64,000 bases of DNA from Hyphomonas beringensis (GCF_000682755.1 NZ_AWFF01000028.1:43013-107012); one strand, 5' to 3'. Shown: positions 8,194-16,270, counted from the first letter of the stretch. Notes: generated from the sequence alone by a model not told the origin. Program-made: numbers and translations.

Positions 8194-8196
8194 ACC

Positions 8197-10590
8197 ATGA
8201 AATTCACCCTGTCCTGGCTGAACGACCACCTCGCCACCAAGGCGACGCTGGATGATATTCTCGCCCTCATGCTGAAAGCCGGCCTTGAGGTTGAGGAGGT
8301 GGAAGACCCGCGTGAGAAGCTGGCCGCCTTCACGGTCTGCAAGGTGAAAGAGGCCAAGCCTCATCCGGATGCGGACAAGCTGCGCGTGTGCGCCGTGGAT
8401 ACGGTGGATGGCGAAAAACAGATCGTCTGCGGCGCGCCGAATGCCCGCACCGGTATGACGGCCATCTATGCGCCGCTGGGCGCCTATATCCCGGGGCTGG
8501 ACTTTGCGCTGGACAAGAAGGCCCGCAAGATCCGCGGCGTGGAAAGCTATGGCATGATGTGCTCCACGCGAGAGCTGGAAGCTGGCGAAGACCATGACGG
8601 CATTGCCGATCTGGACGCCTCCATACCGCTCGGCACACCGGCCGCAGAGGCGCTGGGCCTGAATGATCCGGTGATCGATTTCGAAGTGACGCCAAACCGC
8701 CCCGACTGGCTGGGCGTGCAGGGCATTGCGCGTGACATCGCCGCCGCTGGCGGGGGCCGTTTCGTGCAGGTGGACATCAAGAAGGTCAGCGGCAATGCCG
8801 AATGCCCGGTAGAGATTCAGCTGGACGCGCCGGAAGCCTGCCCGGTCTTCGCTGGGGCGGTGATTGTTGGCGTCAAGAATGGTCCGTCACCGGACTGGAT
8901 GCAGCAGCGCCTGAAGGCCGTTGGCATTCAGCCGAAAAGCCTTCTGGTGGATGTCACGAACTATATCTCTCTGGATCGCGCACGCCCGCTGCATGTGTAT
9001 GACGCGCAGAAATTGTCCGGCCCTGTTGTGGCCCGTCTGGGCAAGGCAGGGGAGACGCTGGAAGCGCTAGACGGCAAGACCTACAAACTAAGCGAAGACA
9101 TGTGTGTCATTGCTGATGACAGCGGCGTGATTGGCCTTGGCGGCGTGATGGGCGGCCAGTCCACGGCGGTATCGGATGAGACGACAGAGGTCTTCATCGA
9201 GAGCGCCTGGTTTGATCCGCTACGCACCGCGCGTACAGGCCGCGCCACAGGTATCCATTCTGATGCGCGCTATCGCTTTGAGCGCGGCGTGGACCCGCAC
9301 AGCTGCCTGGACGGCCTGAACATGGCGCTGGCGCTGATCGTGGAGTATGGCGGCGGCACCGTCTCCAAGCCGAGTGTCGTGGGCGAGCCGCCGGTGAACC
9401 CGCGCAAGGTGACGTTCTATCCGGCCGATGTCGAGCGCCTGACCGGCCTGACGGTCAAGCAGACCGAGATGCGCCGCATCCTGAAGGATCTGGAGTTCGT
9501 GATCGAGGATGCCGGGGATGCCTGGTATCTGACGCCGCCAACCTTCCGCTTCGATATGGAACAATCGGCCGATATCGTGGAAGAGATTGCCCGCCTGATC
9601 GGCTATGACCAGCTGCCGACAACGTCCTTGCCCGCACCGGAAGGGGGCGTGCGCGCCATCACGACGCCGATGCAGGCGCGTGTGCGCACGACCCGCCGCG
9701 TCATGGCATCTCGCGGCTTTCTGGAAACGGTCAGCTGGAGCTTCATGTCGAAAGCCCATGCGGCGCTGTTCGGCAAGATCGATGAGTCCCTGACCGTCGC
9801 CAATCCTGTGGCGAGCGATCTCGACTATATGCGCCCGTCCATTCTGGGCAATCTGGCGCAGGCGGCTCAACGCGCGGCCAATCATGGTGAGCGCGGTGTG
9901 CGTCTGTTCGAGGCCGGGCCGATCTATCTGGGCGATGGCCCGAAAGATCAGCGTACGGTCGTGGCCGGTCTGGTGCGCCCCTATAATGAGCGTCACTGGC
10001 AGGGCGCCCCGCATACCTATGATTCCTATGCTGCGAAAGCGGACCTGTTTGCCGTTCTGGAATCTCTTGGCCAGCCGGGGGATCGTTTCCAGGTGGCTGA
10101 CCCAGTGCTGCCGCAATGGCATCCGGGTCAGGCAGCGGCGCTGAAGCTCGGCCCGAAGGTTACGGTGGCTCATTTCGGCCAGCTGCACCCCGGCGTGCTG
10201 AAAGCGCTGGGCGTAGATGGCCCGATGTTCGGCTTTGAGCTGAACCTCAATGCCTTGCCGCAGATGAAGGCCAAGGCGACGAAGACCAAGCCGGTTCTGG
10301 AGCGTATCGACCTGACGCCGATCCGCCGTGACCTGGCCTTTGTGGTGGATCAGGCCGTTCCGGCAGGCGATCTGGTGCGCTTTGCGCAGGGCGCTGACAA
10401 GAAGCTGATCAGCCAGGCGGAAGTCTTCGATGTCTATGAGGGCACCGGTGTGCCGGAAGGCCAGAAATCGGTCGCGTTTGAGCTGACCCTCCAGCCGCGC
10501 GAAAAGATGAAGGATGAAGACATCCAGGCCCTGATGGACAAGGTTGTGGCCGCGGTCGCCAAGGGCACAGGCGGTGTGCTAAGGGGATAA
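8197..10590 (+). CDS. pheT: phenylalanine--tRNA ligase beta subunit
   Basis: 797 residues, full bacterial length. The N-terminal region MKFTLSWLNDHL is followed by the tRNA-binding OB domain (about 40-150, with DKLRVCAVDTVDGEKQIVCG), the B3/B4 editing domain (about 200-370), B5 (about 395-465), the catalytic-like core (480-690) and a C-terminal anticodon-binding FDX-ACB domain from about residue 700 (IDLTPIRRDLAFVVD). It partners with PheS to form the heterotetramer and hydrolyses Tyr-tRNA-Phe. It follows the membrane-anchored protein by 3 bases. Confidence 0.97.
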   Translation: MKFTLSWLNDHLATKATLDDILALMLKAGLEVEEVEDPREKLAAFTVCKVKEAKPHPDADKLRVCAVDTVDGEKQIVCGAPNARTGMTAIYAPLGAYIPGLDFALDKKARKIRGVESYGMMCSTRELEAGEDHDGIADLDASIPLGTPAAEALGLNDPVIDFEVTPNRPDWLGVQGIARDIAAAGGGRFVQVDIKKVSGNAECPVEIQLDAPEACPVFAGAVIVGVKNGPSPDWMQQRLKAVGIQPKSLLVDVTNYISLDRARPLHVYDAQKLSGPVVARLGKAGETLEALDGKTYKLSEDMCVIADDSGVIGLGGVMGGQSTAVSDETTEVFIESAWFDPLRTARTGRATGIHSDARYRFERGVDPHSCLDGLNMALALIVEYGGGTVSKPSVVGEPPVNPRKVTFYPADVERLTGLTVKQTEMRRILKDLEFVIEDAGDAWYLTPPTFRFDMEQSADIVEEIARLIGYDQLPTTSLPAPEGGVRAITTPMQARVRTTRRVMASRGFLETVSWSFMSKAHAALFGKIDESLTVANPVASDLDYMRPSILGNLAQAAQRAANHGERGVRLFEAGPIYLGDGPKDQRTVVAGLVRPYNERHWQGAPHTYDSYAAKADLFAVLESLGQPGDRFQVADPVLPQWHPGQAAALKLGPKVTVAHFGQLHPGVLKALGVDGPMFGFELNLNALPQMKAKATKTKPVLERIDLTPIRRDLAFVVDQAVPAGDLVRFAQGADKKLISQAEVFDVYEGTGVPEGQKSVAFELTLQPREKMKDEDIQALMDKVVAAVAKGTGGVLRG

Positions 10591-10621
10591 GAGAGGGTGA
10601 ACCTGTTCGCGGAGGGGACGC

Positions 10622-11446
10622 ATGGGGCTGTATCGGTGGTTGCACAATCAGCTGGTTCCCGAAGCCCGGGAGTCCGGTATCTCCCTGACGAACTGGTTCA
10701 TCATCAGCCTGGTCCTGGCCAGCTTCCTGTTCCTGGCGCTTGAGACCGAGCCGACGCTGCTGGCCGTTCCCGAATGGCGGGTGGCATTCCGATGGTTCAA
10801 CGTCACAGTCGTCATCATTTTTGCCATCGAATATGTGCTGCGCGTAGCGATTGCCGGCATGCGGCCGGAATATGCCGGCTTTGTCGGGCGGCTACGCTAC
10901 ATTACGCGCTTCTATTCTATCGCAGACCTGTTGGCTTTCCTGCCGGAATTGATTGTCATGGTGATTGGCGGCGGCATTCCGCTGATCGCGCTGCGCGTTT
11001 TCCGCCTGTTCCGTCTGATCAAGATTGCGCGTTTTGTGCCGGCCTTTGATGTGCTGGGCGCGGCGATGAAGCGGGCAGGTTCTCAGCTTCTCACAACGCT
11101 CGCCATGGCCATGGCGCTGGTCTATGTCGCGGCTGTGCTGCTCTATTTCATTGAAGGCGTGGGGCAGGGGCGTCCGGAGTTCAACTCCATCCCGCGGGCC
11201 ATCTGGTGGTCCATCGCGACGCTGACAACGGTCGGCTATGGCGATGTATATCCGGTGACGACGCTGGGCCGGATCGCGGCCTCAGTCATTGCAATTGCAG
11301 GGATCGGGGTGGTGGCCCTGCCGGCGGGCGTATTTGCCAGCGCCTTCTCTGATGAGCTGCGCGAGCGCCAGCTTCAGAAGCTGCAGGACCGGGTGGAGGA
11401 GGCCGAAGCCAAAAAAGGCGCCGCCCCCGAAGAGAGCGGCGCCTGA
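10622..11446 (+). CDS. voltage-gated-type potassium channel (ion transporter)
   Basis: 274 residues. Six membrane segments are apparent: helices from WFIISLVLASFLFLAL onward, an S4-like basic helix IALRVFRLFRLIKIARFVPAF (about 120-140) and a pore loop with selectivity filter TVGYGD near residue 204. This is the classical K+ channel layout. A short acidic/basic cytoplasmic C-terminal helix (RERQLQKLQDRVEEAEAKK) may be a coiled coil for tetramer assembly. The last codons contain the hairpin that terminates the convergent bfr gene. It starts 31 bases after pheT and may read through from it. Confidence 0.9.
   Translation: MGLYRWLHNQLVPEARESGISLTNWFIISLVLASFLFLALETEPTLLAVPEWRVAFRWFNVTVVIIFAIEYVLRVAIAGMRPEYAGFVGRLRYITRFYSIADLLAFLPELIVMVIGGGIPLIALRVFRLFRLIKIARFVPAFDVLGAAMKRAGSQLLTTLAMAMALVYVAAVLLYFIEGVGQGRPEFNSIPRAIWWSIATLTTVGYGDVYPVTTLGRIAASVIAIAGIGVVALPAGVFASAFSDELRERQLQKLQDRVEEAEAKKGAAPEESGA
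11411..11443 (-). terminator. bfr terminator embedded in the channel coding end
   Basis: GGCGCCGC (11417-11424) and GCGGCGCC (11436-11443) form a perfect 8-bp GC stem. On the minus strand it is followed by TTTTTT (plus-strand A run 11411-11416). It is therefore a minus-strand Rho-independent terminator for bfr (stop at 11467), placed inside the final codons of the opposing channel gene. Confidence 0.8.
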
Positions 11447-11466
11447 GAACAGCCTGATCTTGCAGC

Positions 11467-11958
11467 CTAGTCCTGGCTTTTTGAGCCGTTGGCTTCGGAT
11501 TGCAGCATTGTGTAGCGCTCGATGCCGATACGCTCGATCAGGTCGAACTGGGTTTCCAGATAGTCGACATGTTCTTCCTCATTGGTGAGGATCTTGCCGA
11601 ACAGGTCGCGGCTGCCATAGTCGCGGACGCTTTCGCAGTATTCCATGGCGTCGCGCAGCATCGGAATCGCATCATTCTCAAGCTTCAGGTCGCATTCGAG
11701 AATTTCCTGCACAGATTCGCCAATGCGCAGCTTGCCCAGATCCTGCAGGTTCGGCAGGCCGCCGAGGAACAGGATGCGTTCGATCAGCCAGTCGGCATGT
11801 TCCATCTCTTCGATGGATTCCTTGTACTCATAGTCGCCAAGCTTGCTGACGCCCCAATCGTGCAGCATGCGAGAGTGCAGGAAGTACTGGTTGATGGCTG
11901 TCAGCTCGTTTTTCAGACACTTGTTCAGAAATTCGATGACCTTTGGATCGCCTTTCAT
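11467..11958 (-). CDS. bfr: bacterioferritin
   Basis: 163-residue iron-storage ferritin with intersubunit haem; 24 subunits form the shell. Family features: MKGDPKVIEFLNKCLKNELTAI with the first ferroxidase Glu, IEEMEHADWLIERILFLGG (ferroxidase Glu and His plus the haem-ligand Met) and NEEEHVDYLETQ (C-terminal ferroxidase Glu/His). All di-iron residues appear present, so it should be a catalytic subunit. A GGAG-rich ribosome-binding site precedes the ATG. The bacterioferritin-associated ferredoxin is the next gene upstream on the same strand, the usual partnership for iron release. Confidence 0.97.
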   Translation of the reverse strand: MKGDPKVIEFLNKCLKNELTAINQYFLHSRMLHDWGVSKLGDYEYKESIEEMEHADWLIERILFLGGLPNLQDLGKLRIGESVQEILECDLKLENDAIPMLRDAMEYCESVRDYGSRDLFGKILTNEEEHVDYLETQFDLIERIGIERYTMLQSEANGSKSQD

Positions 11959-11983
11959 GGGGGGGCTCCTGTTTGATTACGTG

Positions 11984-12014
11984 AATATACCTAGCAGATA
12001 GGTTGATTGTCTCG
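11984..12014 (-). promoter_or_regulatory. bfr promoter with palindrome in the spacer
   Basis: On the minus strand: a -35-like GAGACA (plus 12009-12014), then TATATT as the -10 (plus 11984-11989), spaced by about 19 bases. The spacer holds the exact 15-base palindrome ACCTA-GCAGA-TAGGT (11989-12003). An iron-responsive regulator is the likely occupant by context, but the palindrome does not match the Fur or Irr consensus closely. Confidence 0.4.
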
Positions 12015-12140
12015 CGCACGCAAGAAAAAATCCAATAAAATCAATTGCATATGAAAGTGCGACACAGTTGCAGACGGGTATGCAAATGCGTCGCGCGCGC
12101 AAGGCGGCGGAAAAAACCAGTCAAGGCAAAGGGCTAGCGT

Positions 12141-12341
12141 CTACTCTGCAGCAATCAGGGCAGGGGACGGCATACGGCGATCCATTTCCTCGGCGATGAT
12201 TTCGCCCATGGAGCAGCTGCATTTTCCGCACTGGAATTTGCAGCCATGATGCGCCTGCACGGCTTTGGGGCTACGCGCCCCGGCATCCACGGCGTTGCGG
12301 ACGCTCTTGCAGTTAATGCGGTTGCAGACACAAACGATCAT
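12141..12341 (-). CDS. bfd: bacterioferritin-associated ferredoxin
   Basis: 66 residues from the start MIVCVCNRI. The [2Fe-2S] BFD domain has Cys ligands in MIVCVCN and in the CKFQCGKCSC region. Bfd docks on bacterioferritin, passes electrons to its haem and mobilises stored iron. An upstream ATG would add 12 hydrophobic residues not typical of the family, so the internal start is chosen. A Fur-box-like sequence lies just upstream. bfd precedes bfr in transcription order, separated by 182 bases that hold the bfr promoter. Confidence 0.93.
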   Translation of the reverse strand: MIVCVCNRINCKSVRNAVDAGARSPKAVQAHHGCKFQCGKCSCSMGEIIAEEMDRRMPSPALIAAE

Positions 12342-12361
12342 GAGAACCATTTGCAACAACG

Positions 12362-12376
12362 TGCGAATGATTGTCA
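12362..12376 (-). promoter_or_regulatory. candidate Fur box upstream of bfd
   Basis: The minus-strand sequence TGACAATCATTCGCA matches the 7-1-7 Fur consensus TGATAATnATTATCA at 11 of 14 informative positions. It lies 21-35 bases before the bfd start codon, where binding would block transcription or initiation. bfd is iron-repressed by Fur in other proteobacteria, which fits. Confidence 0.5.
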
Positions 12377-12395
12377 ATACGGTTTTTCACGCTTC

Positions 12396-13094
12396 TTAAC
12401 ACTTTTCCCCGCGCCAGACAGACCAGCTGACCCCGCTGCCGATATTCAGCGTGGTTGTCTCATAATGTCCTGCCGGGTCGCTGACATAATCGACAAAGGG
12501 TTTGAGCGTTTTTCGGAAGCTGAAGATATTGTCGGCCATGATGGTGGCGCCGGGGGACAGTTTCGGCTCCAGCAGTTTCAGGATCGGGATATAGAGATCC
12601 TTCCAGCCATCGAGAAAGACGAAATCAATGGGGCCCTGCAGGGGCGCAAGGCTCTCCCGCGCGTCGCCTTCGCGGATGTCTGACCAGCGGCTGAGCCCGG
12701 CTTCTTCCAGATTTCTAAGGGCGATCTGCGCTTTCCGTGTGTCTTTCTCCGTTCCGATAAACTGGCCGCCGGTCTCACGGGCCGCGGCGGCCAGATAGAT
12801 GGCGGAGATCCCAAAGGACGAGCCGAACTCCACGATGTTGCGCGCCCGTGAAGACAGGGCGGCAAGATACATCAGCCGGCCGAAGTCCGGCGAGACAGGT
12901 ATGTAGGCGTCTTTCAGATAGGGCTCTGCCGATTCAAAGGTGGAACGGCCTTTCAGATAGCCTGTCAGGATGGCGGGCAGGGCCCGCAGCAGCACATTGC
13001 GATCCTGGCGGGCCTCCTGATGCAGGCGGGCGAGCGTGGCGGAGACCTGCGGTGCGTTGAGGCCGTGGGCAGGCGGGGGCATGTCAAAGGGCAT
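12396..13094 (-). CDS. class I SAM-dependent O-methyltransferase
   Basis: 232 residues from the ATG at 13094; a longer frame would cross the divergent promoter. Motif I IVEFGSSFGISAIYLA binds S-adenosylmethionine, with a downstream acidic residue in GTEKDTRK and a DFVFLDGWKDLY strand typical of caffeoyl-CoA/catechol O-methyltransferase-like enzymes (family 3 fold). The substrate is unknown. It diverges from a TetR regulator, with 91 bases between starts containing a palindrome, so it is probably that regulator's target. It ends 54 bases from bfd, read the same way. Confidence 0.82.
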   Translation of the reverse strand: MPFDMPPPAHGLNAPQVSATLARLHQEARQDRNVLLRALPAILTGYLKGRSTFESAEPYLKDAYIPVSPDFGRLMYLAALSSRARNIVEFGSSFGISAIYLAAAARETGGQFIGTEKDTRKAQIALRNLEEAGLSRWSDIREGDARESLAPLQGPIDFVFLDGWKDLYIPILKLLEPKLSPGATIMADNIFSFRKTLKPFVDYVSDPAGHYETTTLNIGSGVSWSVWRGEKC

Positions 13095-13133
13095 GGCGCA
13101 AATCCTTGGTTGCGGTGGCGGTGTGATGCGATA

Positions 13134-13155
13134 AATATGAGCTATTGCTCGTATT
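13134..13155. promoter_or_regulatory. operator-like palindrome between methyltransferase and tetR
   Basis: AATATGAGC (13134-13142), 4-base spacer TATT, GCTCGTATT (13147-13155): the arms match at 8 of 9 positions. Size and position between divergent genes are typical of a TetR-family operator. Confidence 0.55.
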
Positions 13156-13185
13156 TTGAAACTCGCATTCGCAAGGCCTTTCCCG

Positions 13186-13803
13186 ATGACCTCCGCAGAG
13201 ACACCCACCCCCAGAAAACGGCCAGTTCAGGCGCGGTCCGCGATCACGGTCGACGCAATCCTGACGGCGGCAGCTCACATTCTCGAAGGGGAGGGGATGG
13301 AGGGATACACGACGAACGCGATTGCGGCGCGTGCGGGCGTGTCGATCGGGTCTCTCTATCAATACTTCCCGAACAAGGAGGCGATCACCGCGGCGCTGGT
13401 GCTGGCGGATGCCGAACGCCTGTATGAAGGGCTGCAGGCCGCGTCAGATGCGTCGGCGGGCGCGCCCTTCCTGTCGCGGCTGGAGGCCTTGCTGGATGTC
13501 GTAATTGCGCACCAGATGGACCGCCCGGCGCTGGCGCGCATGATCGACATGGAAGAGCGGCGTTTGGCGCATGACCCGGCCCTGCAGGCCGTGCATGAGG
13601 CAGGCTTTGCCCTTGTGCGCCAGGAGTTGCAGCAAAGCGGCCTCAGCCTGCCCTTCGGGCTGGAGGCCTGCACTGTGGATGTCTTCGCCATCGTGCTGGG
13701 CATTTGTGACACGGCGGGGGAGCGTGGCGAGACCGATGGCGACAGCCTCAAGGCGCGCATTCGCCATGCTGTGCTCAGCTATCTTGGGGGTCGTCCCAGC
13801 TGA
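13186..13803 (+). CDS. TetR/AcrR family transcriptional regulator
   Basis: 205 residues from the ATG at 13186 (an earlier TTG would lie on the operator palindrome). The N-terminal helix-turn-helix (about residues 20-65) reads TTNAIAARAGVSIGSLYQYF. The remainder is an all-helical ligand/dimerisation domain without informative similarity. It diverges from the O-methyltransferase and most likely represses it and itself through the palindrome between them. The 3' end overlaps the convergent XRE gene by 29 bases. Confidence 0.88.
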   Translation: MTSAETPTPRKRPVQARSAITVDAILTAAAHILEGEGMEGYTTNAIAARAGVSIGSLYQYFPNKEAITAALVLADAERLYEGLQAASDASAGAPFLSRLEALLDVVIAHQMDRPALARMIDMEERRLAHDPALQAVHEAGFALVRQELQQSGLSLPFGLEACTVDVFAIVLGICDTAGERGETDGDSLKARIRHAVLSYLGGRPS

Positions 13804-14002
13804 ACACGTCTTCCAGCCCCACGCCGAAGACGCGGGCGATGCGAAAGGCGCTTTCGAGGGAAGGGGAATAGCGGCCCTGTTCGATGGCGATCACGGTTTG
13901 CCGCGTGACGCCGATCTCCTTGGCGAGGGCGGCCTGGCTCATCCCGTCATGAGTCTCGCGCAGCTGCTTTACGCGGTTCGAGATAGGCGGGCGTTTGGCC
14001 AT
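13775..14002 (-). CDS. XRE family helix-turn-helix regulator
   Basis: 75 residues, a stand-alone Cro/CI-type DNA-binding domain: RVKQLRETHDGMSQAALAKE, VTRQTVIAIEQGRYSPSLES. Such short regulators commonly pair with a small multi-pass membrane protein, as here (the gene starts 3 bases after the membrane gene's stop). It probably autoregulates the pair through the palindromes around 14441-14494. The C-terminal coding end overlaps tetR on the opposite strand. Confidence 0.9.
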   Translation of the reverse strand: MAKRPPISNRVKQLRETHDGMSQAALAKEIGVTRQTVIAIEQGRYSPSLESAFRIARVFGVGLEDVFSWDDPQDS

Positions 14003-14005
14003 CGC

Positions 14006-14428
14006 TTACACGCCCCGGCGGTAATAGAAGATGGTCAGCGCATATTCCGCCACCTGTGACGCAATCAAACTGCCCACACAGATATGGAATAGCAGATTGC
14101 CGTCGCGCAGGAAGTAATACTGCCACAGGCCCGCAAAGATGCCGAAGCCGAGCACATAACCGGACACATTGCCCGCCTGGCGCAGCACCTGTTTGTCGCG
14201 TTCATCCTCTTCGGCCTCTGCCTCCTCGGGATTGCTCACCGCGATAATGATGTGACTGATTACGGCCCCGGCGACCAGCATGACCGTCGCAAAAGCGATC
14301 AGGCCGATGACGGGCGGCGCGGTCTCTCCCATCGCCTCAGACATGGCCCAGACCCTTGAGAGATACCAATATCCGGTAAGCGAAAGCAGCAGCCCCATGA
14401 TCCAGGCGGATTTTTCGTGAAAGGACAT
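14006..14428 (-). CDS. small four-helix membrane protein cotranscribed with XRE regulator
   Basis: 140 residues with about four hydrophobic helices (for example WIMGLLLSLTGYWYLS, VIGLIAFATVMLVAGAVISH, VLGFGIFAGLWQYYFL and FHICVGSLIASQVAEYAL). A strongly acidic loop EEAEAEEDERDKQ lies in the middle. The family function is unknown. It has a clear AAGGA ribosome-binding site. It precedes the XRE gene by 3 bases, so they form one operon. The pairing suggests the membrane protein senses or modulates the regulator, but this is inference. Confidence 0.78.
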   Translation of the reverse strand: MSFHEKSAWIMGLLLSLTGYWYLSRVWAMSEAMGETAPPVIGLIAFATVMLVAGAVISHIIIAVSNPEEAEAEEDERDKQVLRQAGNVSGYVLGFGIFAGLWQYYFLRDGNLLFHICVGSLIASQVAEYALTIFYYRRGV

Positions 14429-14440
14429 TCGCGTCTCTCC

Positions 14441-14494
14441 ATGTCAAAAATTTCTTACATGGCTCATCTAGTCAAAGATTTTTGACATGTCAAA
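14441..14494 (-). promoter_or_regulatory. operator cluster and promoter of the membrane protein-XRE operon
   Basis: The element GTCAAA/TTTGAC occurs four times: GTCAAA at 14443-14448 and 14471-14476, and a perfect 14-base palindrome TTTGACATGTCAAA at 14481-14494. GTCAAA-GATT-TTTGAC (14471-14486) is a second inverted pair sharing one arm. On the minus strand TTGACA (14493-14488), a 17-base spacer and TAGATG (14470-14465) form a plausible promoter, so the palindrome covers the -35 box. Confidence 0.6.
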
Positions 14495-14526
14495 TATCTT
14501 TAACAAGGAATGATCGCCCAGCTTGA

Positions 14527-14567
14527 CCGGAGGGGCTGTGGCCTCTACCTCCGGCGCACCTGTTTTT
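14527..14567 (+). promoter_or_regulatory. hairpin plus T-run in the lysS leader
   Basis: CCGGAGG (14527-14533) pairs perfectly with CCTCCGG (14548-14554). TTTTT follows at 14563-14567, 8 bases after the stem. It lies between the XRE operator cluster and the lysS start. The gap before the T-run is long for a standard terminator, so it may be an attenuator or simply a leader hairpin. Confidence 0.35.
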
Positions 14568-14591
14568 ACTTAGCAATGACTGACATTCCTG

Positions 14592-16184
14592 ATGACCGAT
14601 CTCTCTACGCTCGCCCACTCCGCAAAGGCCTGGCCGTTCGAGCTTGCCCGCAAGCTGGAACAACGCGTGGAGCAGCAGATAAAGGCCGGCCAGCGCAGCG
14701 CCGATGACCCGGTCACGTTCGAGACCGGCTATGGCCCGTCCGGCCTGCCGCATATCGGCACGTTCGGCGAAGTTGTGCGCACAACCATGGTGCGCCACGC
14801 CTTTGAAGTGCTGACGGCGGGCAAGTACAAAACGCGCCTGATCTGTGTGTCAGATGATATGGATGGTATGCGGAAAGTTCCGCCCACCGTGCCGAACCCG
14901 GAAAAGCTGGAGCCCTATCTGCAACAGCCGCTGACGGCGGTGCCGGACCCGTTCGGCACGCATGACAGCTATGGCGCCCACATGAATGCGCGCCTCTGCG
15001 CGTTCCTGGACCAGTTCGGTTTCGAGTATGAATTCCTGTCGGCGACGGAATGCTACAAGTCCGGACGCTTTGACGACATGTTGCTGCGCGCGGCGCAGAA
15101 GTATAAAGACATCATGGATGTCATGCTGCCTACGCTGGGCGAGGAACGCCAGGCGACCTACAGCCCGTTCCTGCCGATCCATCCGGAAACCGGCGAAGTG
15201 CTCTATGTGCCGATGAAGGCCGTAGACGGAGAGGCCGGTACGGTCACGTTCGAGGACGAGACCGGCAAGGAATTCACCGTGCCCGTGAAGGGCGGCCATG
15301 TGAAGATGCAGTGGAAGCCGGATTTCGGCATGCGCTGGGCGGCGCTGGGCGTGGACTTTGAAATGTTCGGCAAGGACCACCAGGCCAATGCGCCAATCTA
15401 TTCCAAGATCACGAGAATTCTCGGCAAGCGTCCGCCGGAACAGTACGTGTACGAAATGTTCCTGGACGACAAGGGCGAGAAGATCTCCAAGACCAAGGGT
15501 AATGGCATCTCGGTGGAAGACTGGCTGAAATATGCCCCGGATGAGAGCCTCAGCCTGTTCCAGTTCCAGAAGCCGCGTGTGGCGAAGAAGCTGTATTTCG
15601 ATGTCATCCCGAAAGCGGTGGACGAGTATCTGACCTTCCTGGAAAAGTATCCGGAGGAGGAGCCTGCGCGTCAGATCGAGAATCCGGTCTGGCACATCCA
15701 CTCTGGCAACCCGCCGCAAGTGAAGACGCCGGTCAGCTTTGCGCTGTTGCTCAATCTGGTCGCCGTGGCGAACCCGGAAGACAAGAGCCAGCTCTGGGGC
15801 TTCATCTCGCAATATGCGCCGGAGGCCTCGCCCGAAACGCATCCGATGCTCGACAAGCTCGCCGGCTATGCGATGAGCTATTATACGGACTTCGTTCTGC
15901 CGGAGAAAACCTATCGTGCGCCTACGGACAAGGAACGCGCGGCGATGAAAGACCTGTCCGCGCGCTTTAAGGCATTCGATGATGAGCCGACGTCTGAAAA
16001 CCTGCAGACGCTGACTTTCTCTGTTGGAAAGGAACATGAGTTCGAGAATCTGCGCGAATGGTTCAAGGCGCTGTATGAAGTGCTGCTCGGCCAGAGCCAG
16101 GGCCCGCGCTTCGGCAGCTTCGCTGCGCTCTATGGCGTTGCGAACACGGCCCGCCTGATCGATGAGGCACTGGCGCGGGATTAG
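14592..16184 (+). CDS. lysS: lysine--tRNA ligase, class I
   Basis: 530 residues of the archaeal/alphaproteobacterial class I LysRS, unrelated to the class II enzyme of E. coli. The HIGH signature is [10 protein letters not shown] (about residues 52-61) and the KMSKS signature is KISKTKG (about residue 297). A C-terminal helical anticodon-binding region follows. It charges tRNA-Lys. The start has no strong ribosome-binding site; a hairpin occupies the leader. It diverges from the XRE operon, with the operator cluster between, so the XRE regulator could affect it too. Confidence 0.96.
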   Translation: MTDLSTLAHSAKAWPFELARKLEQRVEQQIKAGQRSADDPVTFETGYGPSGLPHIGTFGEVVRTTMVRHAFEVLTAGKYKTRLICVSDDMDGMRKVPPTVPNPEKLEPYLQQPLTAVPDPFGTHDSYGAHMNARLCAFLDQFGFEYEFLSATECYKSGRFDDMLLRAAQKYKDIMDVMLPTLGEERQATYSPFLPIHPETGEVLYVPMKAVDGEAGTVTFEDETGKEFTVPVKGGHVKMQWKPDFGMRWAALGVDFEMFGKDHQANAPIYSKITRILGKRPPEQYVYEMFLDDKGEKISKTKGNGISVEDWLKYAPDESLSLFQFQKPRVAKKLYFDVIPKAVDEYLTFLEKYPEEEPARQIENPVWHIHSGNPPQVKTPVSFALLLNLVAVANPEDKSQLWGFISQYAPEASPETHPMLDKLAGYAMSYYTDFVLPEKTYRAPTDKERAAMKDLSARFKAFDDEPTSENLQTLTFSVGKEHEFENLREWFKALYEVLLGQSQGPRFGSFAALYGVANTARLIDEALARD

Positions 16185-16270
16185 GGGCAGGGGGCATGCT
16201 GCGGTAATTGTAATCAGCCCTAAACACTTCCCTGATTAGGTGGCCCCTGAACAGGGGAGGCTTTCCGCAC

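Noticed and set aside
7147..8595. 482-residue minus-strand frame across the ASCH and pheT genes
   Set aside because: It crosses three well-supported plus-strand genes and has no start signal or domain.
13156..13185. TTG start 10 codons earlier for the TetR regulator
   Set aside because: It lies directly against the operator palindrome with no ribosome-binding site; the ATG at 13186 fits the family start.
14850..16037. 395-residue open frame antisense to lysS
   Set aside because: Shadow frame caused by codon bias; Arg/His/Leu-rich with no family features.
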